Assembly: GCF_964340835.1 (NCBI RefSeq)
Contig: NZ_OZ204251.1
From: Bombilactobacillus bombi
Lineage (GTDB): Bacteria > Bacillota > Bacilli > Lactobacillales > Lactobacillaceae
Length of the DNA stretch: 64,000 nt
Strand: one strand, 5' to 3'
Within the stretch, counting starts at the first letter, position 1. Every line of letters begins with the position of its first letter. The position numbers and the translations under genes are program-made. Below, one piece after another: positions 24,903-34,623 of the stretch. The notes under the pieces are model-generated. The model did no database searches. It saw nothing but the letters and a program-made list of their open reading frames with translations, and was not told where the DNA came from.

Positions 24903-26633
24903 ATGTTTCATGTTATGAAGAACCGAATTTCGCTGATGAGCGTTTTCGGTGCGATTGTTTTTATGTCCCTGCAAGTTTTAGGAACTTTGTACATTCCTAA
25001 TATTACCTCTGACATTGTCAATAATGGTATTACAAGGGGCGACACACATTATATCATAGTTGCTGGTATAAGAATGCTAGTAGTATCTTTGTTTGTTGTG
25101 ATTGCCTCTTTTATGAATGTCTTATTGGCATCCCAAGCTTCACAAAAACTAGGACAAAATTTACGTAATGATATTTATCGTAAAGTGTTGTATATGTCCA
25201 ATGATGAATTTGATCAGATCGGAACTTCATCATTAATTACACGAACTACTAATGATGTCGTTCAAATTCAAAACGTAACTTTAATGATGTTACGAATGAT
25301 GATTATGGCACCGATTATGATGATTGGTGCCAGCTTTATGGCCTATCAAAAAAATCAACAATTAACAAAAATTTTTGTTTTTGTTTTACCTATTTTAATT
25401 ATCGTTATTGGAATTACGATGTATTTTGCAGTTCCTTTATTTAAAGCGATGCAAAAAAAGATAGATCGTCTGAATTTAGTTTTTCGCGAAGGCTTAACTG
25501 GTGTGCGGGTTATTCGTGCATTTCGGCAAGATGATTGGGAACAAGAACGATTCGATGTCGCTAATAAGGATTACACACATAACGCTCAGAAAGTTTTTTC
25601 CATTATGGCTGTTATGTATCCCTTAATGACTTTGATTATGAGTGGTACTAATATTAGTATTACTTGGTTTGGTGCTAAATATATTGCTAATCAAAGTATG
25701 GAAGTTGGTAATTTAATTGCTTTTATGACTTACGCAATGCAAATTTTGATGAGTTGTATGATGCTGTCGATGATTTTTGTTTTTGTGCCTCGAGCCCAAG
25801 CTTCAGCTACTCGAATTAATGAAGTTTTGAAGATGAAAAGTGATATTAAAGAAGATACCCAAGCTGATGTTTTGCATAATGAACCTGCAGATTTGCAATT
25901 TGAACAAGTGGATTTTGGCTATCAGGGTGCACAAGAATGTGCAATCAAAGCTGTCGATTTTCATGTTAAGGCTGGTCAAACATTAGGTATTATTGGGGGA
26001 ACTGGTTCGGGTAAAACAACTTTAGTTAGTTTGATTGCACGAATGTATGATGCCCAAACAGGATTAATCAAACTAGATAATCATGATATTCGTTCTTTGT
26101 CCTTGCGTGAAATTAATGACCAGGTTTCTTTGGCACCGCAAAAGGCGGTTCTCTTTAAAGGAACTGTAAGAGATAATCTCAAATATGGCAATTCCAAGGC
26201 TAATGATGAGCAATTATGGCATGCTTTAGAAATTGCCCAAGCAGCAGATTTTATTAAAGAAGAACAAGGATTAGATACTCTTGTAGAACAAGGTGGAGAT
26301 AATTTTTCAGGTGGTCAAAAGCAACGCTTAGCCATTGCTCGTGCTTTGGTCAAAGAAGCATCAATTTATGTTTTCGATGATTCTTTTTCTGCATTGGATT
26401 TCAAGACGGACTCGCTATTAAGACAAGCATTGCATAATGATTCAAGAATGCAGAGCAAAGTTATGGTTATTGTCGGTCAAAGAATTTCAACAATTGCAGA
26501 TGCAGATGTCATTATTGTCTTAGATCATGGTAAGATGGTTGGCCGCGGAACTCATCAAGAGCTCAAGCAAAACAACCGTACTTATCAAGAAATTATTAAA
26601 TCACAGATTAAGGGGGAAACTGTTAATGGCTAG
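24903..26633 (+). CDS. Heterodimeric ABC exporter, degenerate-site subunit
   Basis: A 576-residue half-transporter with six membrane helices, then an NBD: Walker A GGTGSGKTT (365-373), signature FSGGQ (468-472), Walker B IYVFDDS. The residue after the Walker B Asp is Asp (D493) where active sites carry the catalytic Glu, as in the non-canonical half of LmrCD/BmrCD-type pairs. I chose ATG at 24903, after GGAAGTGG; an upstream ATG at 24855 lies inside the divergent CPBP gene. It overlaps the next gene by eight bases. Likely exports drugs or lipids. Confidence 0.93.
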   Translation: MFHVMKNRISLMSVFGAIVFMSLQVLGTLYIPNITSDIVNNGITRGDTHYIIVAGIRMLVVSLFVVIASFMNVLLASQASQKLGQNLRNDIYRKVLYMSNDEFDQIGTSSLITRTTNDVVQIQNVTLMMLRMMIMAPIMMIGASFMAYQKNQQLTKIFVFVLPILIIVIGITMYFAVPLFKAMQKKIDRLNLVFREGLTGVRVIRAFRQDDWEQERFDVANKDYTHNAQKVFSIMAVMYPLMTLIMSGTNISITWFGAKYIANQSMEVGNLIAFMTYAMQILMSCMMLSMIFVFVPRAQASATRINEVLKMKSDIKEDTQADVLHNEPADLQFEQVDFGYQGAQECAIKAVDFHVKAGQTLGIIGGTGSGKTTLVSLIARMYDAQTGLIKLDNHDIRSLSLREINDQVSLAPQKAVLFKGTVRDNLKYGNSKANDEQLWHALEIAQAADFIKEEQGLDTLVEQGGDNFSGGQKQRLAIARALVKEASIYVFDDSFSALDFKTDSLLRQALHNDSRMQSKVMVIVGQRISTIADADVIIVLDHGKMVGRGTHQELKQNNRTYQEIIKSQIKGETVNG

Positions 26634-28470
26634 TCATGGTCCACATGGAGCAATGATGATGAATAAACGCAAACCCAAGAATTTTTGGGGAACTTTGGCA
26701 CGTTTATTTCATTATATGTCTGGATATGTTTTTTCCTTGATTTTAGTAATTATTTTGGCTATCACTTCTACTATTTTCCAAATAAAAACCCCTAAGGTTT
26801 TAGGTGAAGCCACTACTGAAATATATAAGGGGGTAATGGCGGGGATTGCCCAGCAAAAAGCGGGCTTTAATCTTAGTAAATTCCCGATTAATTTTGGCAA
26901 GATTGAACATATATTGTTAATTGTTGCAGGAATGTATGTTTTGTCGGCATTATTTAACTTTTTTCAGCAATTATTGATGACGCGTGCTTCACAGCAAACA
27001 GTTTATAAGCTGCGTAAAGATTTAAAACGCCAAATGAAATTATTGCCTATCAGTTACTATGATACGCATAATAATGGTGATATTATGTCACGAGCTATTA
27101 ACGATATGGATAATATTGCCGGGACGCTTCAACAAAGTATTACACAACTGATTACTAGTATTGTAATGCTAGTGGGTACATTGTGGATGATGTTTACTAT
27201 TAGTTGGCAATTAACATTAATTGCTTTGGCAACAGTACCATTGAGTTTAGTTATTATTGGTATCATTGCTCCTCGTTCACAAAAAGCTTTTGCAGCTCAA
27301 CAAAAATCTTTAGGTTTATTGAATAATCAAGTAGAAGAGAATTACTCAGGACACTTGGAAGTGAAGACTTTTAACCATGAAGAACAATCTTTGTCTGAAT
27401 TTGAATCTGAAAATGATAAATTTTATAAATCTGCTTGGAAAGCACAGTTTTTAGCGGGAATTATGATGCCGTTAATGACCTTTGCGAATAACTTAGGTTA
27501 TGTTGCAGTAGCAATTTATGGTGGTATCCAGGTTTCACATGGTAGGTTACCAATTGGTGACATTCAAGCATTTTTGCAATACACCCAGCAATTTTCTCAA
27601 CCTATTACACAGTTGGCAAACTTAGCTAATACTATTCAGGCTACTGTTGCGTCAGCAGAACGAATCTTTGAAGTTTTGGATGAGCAGCAAATGGCACAAA
27701 CACCAGTTGATGTTCCAGATGTTTCAACTGCTAAGCTCATTCAATTGGATCATGTCCAATTTGGATATGACGGACAAGATTTGTTGATGACTGATTATTC
27801 CTTGGATGTTAATCCAGGAGAAATGATTGCCATTGTTGGTCCAACTGGTGCGGGTAAAACTACAATTATTAACTTGTTGGAACGGTTTTATGATATTAAA
27901 GGTGGTTCTATTCGACTGAATGGGCAAGATACACGTAATTTAACTCGTGAACAATTACGCTCGCACTTTGCGATGGTGTTACAGGATACTTGGCTATTTA
28001 CGGGCACAATTTATGATAATTTAAAATATGGTCGCGAAGATGCTACTGAAGATGAAATCATTGCTGCGGCTAAGGCTGCTCACGTAGATGAATTTGTTCG
28101 CCAATTGCCACAAGGCTATAAGACCATCTTGAATGAGGAAGCTTCCAATATTTCTCAAGGTCAACGGCAACTATTAACGATAGCACGCGCTTTTGTTGCC
28201 AATCCTGAAATTTTAATTTTAGATGAAGCAACTTCTTCAGTCGATACAAGAACTGAATCTCAAATCCAGCATGCGATGGAAAGCTTATTGAAAGATCGAA
28301 CGAGCTTTGTTGTCGCACATCGCTTGTCAACAATTCAAGATGCCGATAAAATTATTGTAATGAATCATGGTTCTATTGTAGAAACTGGAAATCATGAACA
28401 ATTATTAGCTAAAAAAGGCTTTTATGCTGATTTATATAACTCACAATTTAGTGGTAATGTTACTATTTAG
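26626..28470 (+). CDS. Heterodimeric ABC exporter, catalytic subunit
   Basis: A 614-residue half-transporter with a canonical NBD: GPTGAGKTT, signature NISQGQ and Walker B ILILDEATSSVD with the catalytic Glu present. The N-terminus is His/Met-rich (MASHGPHGAMMMNK), as in several BmrD/LmrD relatives. The ATG at 26626 follows GGGGG and overlaps the partner gene's stop, so the two subunits are probably made in equal amounts. An in-frame start at 26527 would lie deep inside the partner gene and is rejected. Substrate unknown. Confidence 0.93.
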   Translation: MASHGPHGAMMMNKRKPKNFWGTLARLFHYMSGYVFSLILVIILAITSTIFQIKTPKVLGEATTEIYKGVMAGIAQQKAGFNLSKFPINFGKIEHILLIVAGMYVLSALFNFFQQLLMTRASQQTVYKLRKDLKRQMKLLPISYYDTHNNGDIMSRAINDMDNIAGTLQQSITQLITSIVMLVGTLWMMFTISWQLTLIALATVPLSLVIIGIIAPRSQKAFAAQQKSLGLLNNQVEENYSGHLEVKTFNHEEQSLSEFESENDKFYKSAWKAQFLAGIMMPLMTFANNLGYVAVAIYGGIQVSHGRLPIGDIQAFLQYTQQFSQPITQLANLANTIQATVASAERIFEVLDEQQMAQTPVDVPDVSTAKLIQLDHVQFGYDGQDLLMTDYSLDVNPGEMIAIVGPTGAGKTTIINLLERFYDIKGGSIRLNGQDTRNLTREQLRSHFAMVLQDTWLFTGTIYDNLKYGREDATEDEIIAAAKAAHVDEFVRQLPQGYKTILNEEASNISQGQRQLLTIARAFVANPEILILDEATSSVDTRTESQIQHAMESLLKDRTSFVVAHRLSTIQDADKIIVMNHGSIVETGNHEQLLAKKGFYADLYNSQFSGNVTI

Positions 28471-28478
28471 GACAAATT

Positions 28479-29465
28479 ATGTATTTACTAGATAAAATTC
28501 AAAATTTAGTTACAGCACAAATCGTTCCAGGAGTTAGTTATGCGTATCTCAATCACCAACAAATAACTAAAGGAACTAAGGGAGCTAATACTTGGCAACC
28601 ACAGATAACGGCATTACCTAGTAATCCTTTGTATGATTTGGCTTCTTTAACTAAAGTAATCGGGACAACTACTGTTTTGCTGCACTTAATTGAGCAAGAA
28701 AAACTCTCGTATGATACTCCTATTCAGCAATGGCTGCCAACATTTTGTGATTCACGCGTGACTTTACGTCATTTAATGACGCACACTTCGGGGATTCAAG
28801 GCTATATTCCGCATCGTGATCACTTAAATGCTTCTGAATTAGTACAAGCCCTGTTGCAATTACCAGTGACAAGTGATTTTGAAAAAGTAATTAAATATAC
28901 AGATACAGGACTTATCTTAGCCGGATTGATTATTGAAAAAATTTACGAATCACCTGTACAAACAGTGATTGAACAAGTAGTCTTACACCCCTTAGATTTA
29001 AAATCCGCCACATTTTCGCCTATAAAAGATAACTGTGTAGTAACGACAACACGTCGCGGTCGTCATCTTCAAGGTATCGTGCAAGATCCCAAAGCTCAAC
29101 AATTAGGCAAGCACTGTGGATCGGCAGGATTATTTGCAAGTTTAGATGATTTAATTCGTTTTAGTCAATTTATGTTAGGTCAGTTAACTATACCTGCAGC
29201 ACCCCTAAAAAGAAATACGATTAAAAATTTGTATCAAAGTTTTACTAAAATAGAGCCAGGACGTTCGTTCGGCTGGGATTTAAAATGGAACCAAAACCAA
29301 GAACCGGTATTATATCATACAGGTTACACAGGAAATTTTATTGCATTGGATTGGCAACAACAGCGAGGTTTGATTGTCCTGAGTAATCGGGTGCACCCTT
29401 ACAATGATAATCAGCGCTTTTTGGCAGCACGCCAAGCTATTATGGAGTTATTTTTACAAAATTAG
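28479..29465 (+). CDS. Serine hydrolase, class C beta-lactamase fold (S12)
   Basis: A 328-residue protein of the beta-lactamase/transpeptidase-like family. The S-x-x-K motif is DLASLTKV (S56, K59), the second motif is KYTDTG (Y140), and HTGYTG (H280) takes the third position. No signal peptide is seen, so it is probably cytoplasmic and acts as an esterase or peptidase, not a resistance enzyme. It begins eight bases after the exporter genes and probably belongs to their operon. Substrate unknown. Confidence 0.87.
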   Translation: MYLLDKIQNLVTAQIVPGVSYAYLNHQQITKGTKGANTWQPQITALPSNPLYDLASLTKVIGTTTVLLHLIEQEKLSYDTPIQQWLPTFCDSRVTLRHLMTHTSGIQGYIPHRDHLNASELVQALLQLPVTSDFEKVIKYTDTGLILAGLIIEKIYESPVQTVIEQVVLHPLDLKSATFSPIKDNCVVTTTRRGRHLQGIVQDPKAQQLGKHCGSAGLFASLDDLIRFSQFMLGQLTIPAAPLKRNTIKNLYQSFTKIEPGRSFGWDLKWNQNQEPVLYHTGYTGNFIALDWQQQRGLIVLSNRVHPYNDNQRFLAARQAIMELFLQN

Positions 29466-29472
29466 AATAAAT

Positions 29473-29518
29473 GCCCGTTAATGATTAGCAAGAAGTTAAT
29501 CATCAACGGGCTTTTTTA
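29473..29518. terminator. Terminator after the serine hydrolase
   Basis: GCCCGTT-ATGATTA (one bulge) pairs with TAATCAT-AACGGGC, followed by TTTTTTAATT. It lies between convergent genes and may act both ways. Confidence 0.85.
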
Positions 29519-29522
29519 ATTA

Positions 29523-30146
29523 TTAATTTTGACAATTTTGATAGTAATAGATGGCTAACTGAGTTCGGTCTCGAACTTGTAATTTATCTAATAATTGACT
29601 GATGTAATTGCGCACGGTGCCTTCACTTAAATAGATGCTTTGTGCAATTTCTTTATTGTTTTTGCCAGCAGCAACTTGAGTTAAAATTTCTTGCTCTCTA
29701 GTGGTTAAATCTTGACTAAAAACATCAATATGGGTATGAGCAACAGGTTGAATTTTATTCATAATTTCATTGCCAAAAACAGATTGATTGTTAGCTACTG
29801 CTTTAATGGCAGGAATAATAGCATCAAGATTTTGCTTAACAAGATAGCCCTTAACACCTAATTGTAAAGCTTGTTGAATATATTCATCATCAACAAAGGT
29901 TGTTAAAAGTAAAATTTTAGCCTGCGGATGTGCTTGCATAATGGTCTGTGTAGCAACTAATCCACTTTGCTCTGGCATGCGAATATCTAATAATAAAACA
30001 TCTGGCTGATATTGTTCATAGGCTTGGATTGCTTGTTTTCCATCGTGACCACAAGCAACTACTTGTAAATTAGAATTAGCATTGATAATTGTTGTTAAAG
30101 CTTGAGTAACTAGTCGATCGTCATCAACTACAACTATTTTAAGCAT
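29523..30146 (-). CDS. NarL/LuxR-type response regulator
   Basis: A 207-residue regulator. The receiver domain has VVVDDD at 5-10 and the phosphorylated Asp in LLLDIRMPEQSG (D54). The C-terminal HTH is LTTREQEILTQVAAGKNNKE followed by IYLSEGTVRNYISQL. It overlaps the kinase gene by eight bases, with AAGAAGGA before its ATG. It probably controls the divergent ABC-2 export genes; a palindrome lies between them. Confidence 0.93.
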   Translation of the reverse strand: MLKIVVVDDDRLVTQALTTIINANSNLQVVACGHDGKQAIQAYEQYQPDVLLLDIRMPEQSGLVATQTIMQAHPQAKILLLTTFVDDEYIQQALQLGVKGYLVKQNLDAIIPAIKAVANNQSVFGNEIMNKIQPVAHTHIDVFSQDLTTREQEILTQVAAGKNNKEIAQSIYLSEGTVRNYISQLLDKLQVRDRTQLAIYYYQNCQN

Positions 30147-31215
30147 ATTTGAAATCCTTCTTTGGCAAAATTAAAGTAATTAAAAATTTGTTTTTTCCTT
30201 GATATATATGCAATTGTCCGCCAACTTCTTCGGCCCGTTGCTGCATGCTGATTAAACCCATACCTCGATTAAACTCCGTGTTTTGAGGACCATCATTGAG
30301 AATTTGAACTTGATAAAAGGCTGGTAGTATTTGGAATTTTAGTAGGACTTGATGAGCTTGTGAATGCTTCATAATATTCGTTAAGGCTTCTTTGATAGTC
30401 ATGATAATGACATTATTGAAAGTGTTGGACAAGTCTTTAAAGATAGATCCTTGGATTTGCAGTGGACAAAAAGAAAAATCTGCAATTATTGGTTTTAGCG
30501 CTTGGGACAAGGTCAAGGCATGTTGCTGAATGTCATGAACACTAACGCGAATACTAGTCATCGCTTGATTGAGAGTTAAATTTAATTGAGTTAAAACAGG
30601 TTTTAACTGTTGATCTTGATTAATAGTTTGAATAGCTCCTAATTGAATAATACTACTGGATAATAGATGACCAACATTGTCATGTATATCGCGGGCAATG
30701 TGATTACGTTCTTGAGCTAGCTGTAATTGAATCTTTGTTTGTTCATTAGCTTTTAAAGCTAGATTTTGTGCTTGCAGTTGCGCTTGTTTTTCAAAGCTAT
30801 CATCTAGCAATTGTAGACGACTTTGATTTAATTGTTGCCAACGATGATTTTGAAAATCAAAGTAAATTGCTAATATTACTGCTCCACTAATGAGTAAACT
30901 AGTCCAATTATGCTGCCAAATTAAAGGTATCATCAAAAAAATTAATGTATTGGGAGATGCTGACAACAATATCCAACGGCTTATCATGGGAAAGAAATAG
31001 CTTAATCGATGATACCAACAAGCAAAAATGCCTAAGATGCATATCAAGAAATAATCACCCCAAGGATGCGGCAATAAAATTTGTAAATTAAGGCTGACAA
31101 TACTTAATAATAAATAAATAATCATATATGGTTGGAACTGTTGATGTATGAGTAAGGCTACTCCTAAAATTAAGAAAAAAATTAATTCACCAATAATATT
31201 ATGTGCTAATTTCAC
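30139..31215 (-). CDS. DesK/NarX-type sensor histidine kinase
   Basis: A 358-residue kinase with about five N-terminal membrane helices and very short loops, so it likely senses the membrane or an intramembrane signal. The HisKA_3 box is ERNHIARDIHDNVGHLLSS (H178). The ATPase region has KEALTNIMKHSQAH and GMGLISMQQRAEEVGG. GTG at 31215 is the start, six bases after AGGAG. Together with the overlapping regulator gene it forms a LiaSR/DesKR-like pair next to an ABC exporter. Confidence 0.92.
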   Translation of the reverse strand: MKLAHNIIGELIFFLILGVALLIHQQFQPYMIIYLLLSIVSLNLQILLPHPWGDYFLICILGIFACWYHRLSYFFPMISRWILLSASPNTLIFLMIPLIWQHNWTSLLISGAVILAIYFDFQNHRWQQLNQSRLQLLDDSFEKQAQLQAQNLALKANEQTKIQLQLAQERNHIARDIHDNVGHLLSSSIIQLGAIQTINQDQQLKPVLTQLNLTLNQAMTSIRVSVHDIQQHALTLSQALKPIIADFSFCPLQIQGSIFKDLSNTFNNVIIMTIKEALTNIMKHSQAHQVLLKFQILPAFYQVQILNDGPQNTEFNRGMGLISMQQRAEEVGGQLHIYQGKNKFLITLILPKKDFKYA

Positions 31216-31233
31216 TATTAACTCCTAATAATT

Positions 31234-31247
31234 ATGACATTTGTCAT
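31234..31247. promoter_or_regulatory. Palindrome between two-component and ABC genes
   Basis: ATGACATTTGTCAT, a perfect 6-2-6 inverted repeat, 19 bases upstream of the kinase start, with further GTCA repeats at 31257-31275. It is a candidate binding site for the adjacent response regulator. Confidence 0.5.
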
Positions 31248-31331
31248 CTAGTCTTGGTCAAAAGTCACTGGTCAGAAACTTTTATCTTAATTATAGTAGA
31301 AATTAAAGAATTAAGAAACGGGGTGGGGAAA

Positions 31332-32264
31332 ATGATTATTGATGTACAAAATTTGGTTAAACGTTATAAAGAGTTAACAGCGCTCAATCATGTGAATTTA
31401 CAAGTTCAACCTGGAGAAATATTAGGATTGATCGGCCCCAATGGTAGTGGCAAATCCACACTGATTAATTGTATTTTGGCACTTTTGAAATATGATCGTG
31501 GTGAAATTAAAATTTTTGATCAACCAATGACACCTAATAATTATGCTGTGAAAAGTCGTATTGGTATTGTTCCGCAAGAAATTGCCGTTTTTGCAGAATT
31601 AACTGTGCAAGAAAATATTAGTTACTATTGCGGCTTATATATTCATGATCATCAAGAATTAACTACTAAAGTTCAACAAGCTATTGAATTAGTAGGGCTT
31701 AAGGATTTCGTGAAGTTTTATCCTAAACAGCTTAGTGGTGGTTTAGCTAGAAGATTGAACATTGCTTGCGGAATAGCCCATCAACCAGAATTAATCTTTT
31801 TAGATGAACCAACAGTAGCAGTAGATCCACAAAGTCGGAATCATATTTTGGAAAGTATCAAATATTTAAATGAGCAAGGGGCGACTATTGTCTATACTAC
31901 GCACTATATGGAAGAAGTAGAGCTTTTATGCGATCATATTGTAATTTTGGATCAAGGACAAATCATTGCTCAAGGGACAACAGAAGAACTTAAAGCCATG
32001 GTCAAGAATCATGAAAAAATACTATTAAATATACCACTTTTAACTTCAGTTCAAGTACAGACAATTCAGCAATTACCAGCTATTCAGCAAGTGAGTTATC
32101 AAAATCAACAATTAGAAATTACAAGTGCTGACTTAGAACAAACAATGTTGCCGCTATTAGAGTATTTACAGCAAGAAAAGATTGTTTACGCTAATATTCA
32201 TACTCAACAAGTATCTTTGAATGATGTCTTTTTAACAATTACCGGGCGTCAATTGCGCGACTAG
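31332..32264 (+). CDS. ABC-2 exporter ATP-binding protein
   Basis: A 310-residue ATPase of the CcmA/DrrA type: Walker A GPNGSGKST, signature LSGGLARRL, Walker B LIFLDEPTVAVDP. The last 80 residues form the C-terminal domain common to these exporters. ATG at 31332 follows GGTGGGGAAA; an upstream start at 31203 would overlap the kinase promoter and gives no homology. First gene of a three-gene export system that faces the two-component genes. The substrate is unknown; lipids, antibiotics or peptides are all possible. Confidence 0.92.
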   Translation: MIIDVQNLVKRYKELTALNHVNLQVQPGEILGLIGPNGSGKSTLINCILALLKYDRGEIKIFDQPMTPNNYAVKSRIGIVPQEIAVFAELTVQENISYYCGLYIHDHQELTTKVQQAIELVGLKDFVKFYPKQLSGGLARRLNIACGIAHQPELIFLDEPTVAVDPQSRNHILESIKYLNEQGATIVYTTHYMEEVELLCDHIVILDQGQIIAQGTTEELKAMVKNHEKILLNIPLLTSVQVQTIQQLPAIQQVSYQNQQLEITSADLEQTMLPLLEYLQQEKIVYANIHTQQVSLNDVFLTITGRQLRD

Positions 32265-32278
32265 AAAGGAGAAAGAAA

Positions 32279-33424
32279 ATGTTGGGACGTTTAATAATTT
32301 GTCGTCTGAAAGTGTTATTGCGAAATAGGTCTTTGATATTTTGGACTTTAATTTTTCCCATTGTGCTAGGCCTTTTCTTTAAATTAGTCTTCAATAATTT
32401 GGATCAAGCAGCAATGTTAACTACAAAAACTCCAATTGCTGTTGTAGGTAATAACCAAGACAGCCAATATTTGACGCAAATTCTTACGCAAGCAAAATCA
32501 CAACAACATCATCTTTATCGCGTACATCATTTAACTTCTATGCAAGCAAATCAAAGTTTAAATAATGACAAAATTGTTGGTTATTATGATACGCGCACTA
32601 ACCCCGTTAAATTAATAGTAGTTAATAATAGTGAACAACAAGCAATTCTTCGCTCTATTTTGAGTCAATATGAGCAAAATCGGACTTTAACTATGAACTT
32701 ATTAAAGTCAGGCCAGATATCTGCTGCGCACTTAGCAAGTGAAATGCACAAGCAACCTCAACGCCATTACACTCAAAATATCGCCCAAGGACGTAAATTT
32801 GATAGTATGAGTTTTTATTTTTTTACATTGGTCGCAATGACGATTGGTTTTGGCTTCAGTTTTGGAATTAAGAATGCTAACGATGAGCAAGCAAATCAAT
32901 CTGCTAATGGAATCAGAATCAATTTGACTCCAACTTCTAAATTGATGATGATTACAAGTAATTTAATAGCTGCTTTAATAGTTTTGTATAGTATTATTTT
33001 ACTAGTTTTAGCTGTTTTTCATTTTGGATATCAAATTGATTTTGGCCACCGCTGGGGAGCAATTCTAGGAGTTTGTTTTATTGGGAGTGCTTTGCAAATT
33101 TGTCTGGGTAAATTTTTAGGCAATATATTAGCGCAAAAAAATTATTCACAAAAATTAGGCTTTGGTTATTTTATTATTATTATTTTATCGATGCTTGCAG
33201 GAATGATGGGTACACAAGATATAAAATATTGGATTGACATCCATCTTCCGCTATTAGGGAAATTAAACACGGTAAACTTGATTAGTGATAGTTTGTATCA
33301 ACTATTTTTTTACCAGTCATTGCAGCCTTTTTATCAAAATCTTTACTGGCTCATGGGCTTATCAATCATCTTAATTATTATTGATTACCTTTTGGAAAGG
33401 CGGTCACAATATGTCAGTTTATAA
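32279..33424 (+). CDS. ABC-2 type permease
   Basis: A 381-residue membrane protein with one N-terminal helix, a long extracytoplasmic loop of about 150 residues (rich in Gln, Asn and His) and about five C-terminal helices. This is the ABC2_membrane_3 layout. AAAGGAG lies before the ATG. It is the first permease of the export system and overlaps the second by 14 bases. Confidence 0.87.
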   Translation: MLGRLIICRLKVLLRNRSLIFWTLIFPIVLGLFFKLVFNNLDQAAMLTTKTPIAVVGNNQDSQYLTQILTQAKSQQHHLYRVHHLTSMQANQSLNNDKIVGYYDTRTNPVKLIVVNNSEQQAILRSILSQYEQNRTLTMNLLKSGQISAAHLASEMHKQPQRHYTQNIAQGRKFDSMSFYFFTLVAMTIGFGFSFGIKNANDEQANQSANGIRINLTPTSKLMMITSNLIAALIVLYSIILLVLAVFHFGYQIDFGHRWGAILGVCFIGSALQICLGKFLGNILAQKNYSQKLGFGYFIIIILSMLAGMMGTQDIKYWIDIHLPLLGKLNTVNLISDSLYQLFFYQSLQPFYQNLYWLMGLSIILIIIDYLLERRSQYVSL

Positions 33425-34574
33425 AAGTGTTACGAAAATTTTACGCAAAAATATTGGTCATCTCTTAGTAGGGCTGGTAGTAACAATTATTATGTTTTTG
33501 TTATTGGCCATCAATTCTACTAATCACAAGCAAACACTTGTGAATACTAAAGTAGCCATTATTACATCTCAAAAAAATGCTTTAACTCGTTCTCTAACTC
33601 AATATCTGAGTAAACAGCAAAAAATTGTACCTCTAAAAAATACCAGCCAAAGAAGTATTGACGATGCTCTCTTTTTTGAAAAAGTTAATTATGTTTTGTA
33701 TTTACCGGCTAATGCACAGGCTAAAGTTCAAACTGGAAAAAAAGTGAAATTTACTACACAAGTACGGCCAGGTACCTTTTCTAAAGAATTAGTTGATGGC
33801 AATATAGATCAGTATTTTAACACCTTAACTAATTATCAACGGGTTTTGCCACATGCTAATTGGAAGCATGTGTTAAATGCAACTAATCAAACTCTTAATC
33901 AACAAGGAAAAGTTCAATTTAACCATCACTATTACCAAATAAAAAAGCATGAGAAACTTGCAGTAGTTTATAACTCCTTAGCGTATGGTTTAATTCTTGT
34001 AATTATGAATGCCTATGGAATAATTAATTTGACATTTAATCGGCGTAAAATTCGTGAACGTAATCAATGTTCACCCTTATCACCCCAAAAAATCACCCGC
34101 CAAATTAATAGTGGTATAGCAGCTTATATAATTGTAATTACAGTCATCTTTTTATTGCTGGCATTAGGCTATACGCAAGATAGCTGGGATTGGCAGACGA
34201 GTTTATTTATTGGCAATACTTTATTATTTGTTTTGTCAACAGTGGCGCTAGCTAGTTGGTTAACAAGTCTAGTAAAAAAATCAGAAGCTCTATCTGTTAT
34301 CATTAGTATCTATAGTTTAGGAACATGCTTTTTAGGAGGAGCATTTATACCTACTAGCGTCCTTCCTAATTTTATTAATAAGATTGCATGTTTTACCCCC
34401 ACTTATTGGTTTGTTCATAACAATAATTTGGTTGGAGCAACTGTTAACTTCAATAGCAATTTTTACCAAAATTTTGGTAAATCTGCTTTAATTATTTTGG
34501 CCTTTACGGCTGCTTTTGGAACTTTACAGTTATTAGGACAGCAACTTGGTAATACTAAAAAATTTCAAATTTAA
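33411..34574 (+). CDS. ABC-2 type permease, second subunit
   Basis: A 387-residue permease with the same topology as its neighbour: an N-terminal helix, a large loop, then about five helices ending in FLGGAFIPTSVLPNFINKIA and CFTPTYWFVHNN. That last region is the typical ABC-2 ending. ATG at 33411 follows GGAAAGGCGG; an upstream start at 33381 lies within the previous gene. The two permeases probably form a heterodimer with the ATPase at 31332. Sequence between the two differs clearly, so this is old duplication at most. Confidence 0.87.
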   Translation: MSVYKSVTKILRKNIGHLLVGLVVTIIMFLLLAINSTNHKQTLVNTKVAIITSQKNALTRSLTQYLSKQQKIVPLKNTSQRSIDDALFFEKVNYVLYLPANAQAKVQTGKKVKFTTQVRPGTFSKELVDGNIDQYFNTLTNYQRVLPHANWKHVLNATNQTLNQQGKVQFNHHYYQIKKHEKLAVVYNSLAYGLILVIMNAYGIINLTFNRRKIRERNQCSPLSPQKITRQINSGIAAYIIVITVIFLLLALGYTQDSWDWQTSLFIGNTLLFVLSTVALASWLTSLVKKSEALSVIISIYSLGTCFLGGAFIPTSVLPNFINKIACFTPTYWFVHNNNLVGATVNFNSNFYQNFGKSALIILAFTAAFGTLQLLGQQLGNTKKFQI

Positions 34575-34584
34575 TTTAAATCCA

Positions 34585-34620
34585 AAAATAGAGTTGGAAT
34601 ATTATCCAACTCTATTTTTA
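34585..34620. terminator. Bidirectional terminator
   Basis: A perfect 14-bp stem (AAAATAGAGTTGGA 34585-34598 with 34605-34618) ending in T's. It lies between convergent export genes and murT. Confidence 0.85.
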
Positions 34621-34623
34621 ATC

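Noticed and set aside
28479..29465. True beta-lactamase conferring resistance
   Set aside because: No signal peptide, and the second and third motifs are of the esterase/peptidase type in this broad family.
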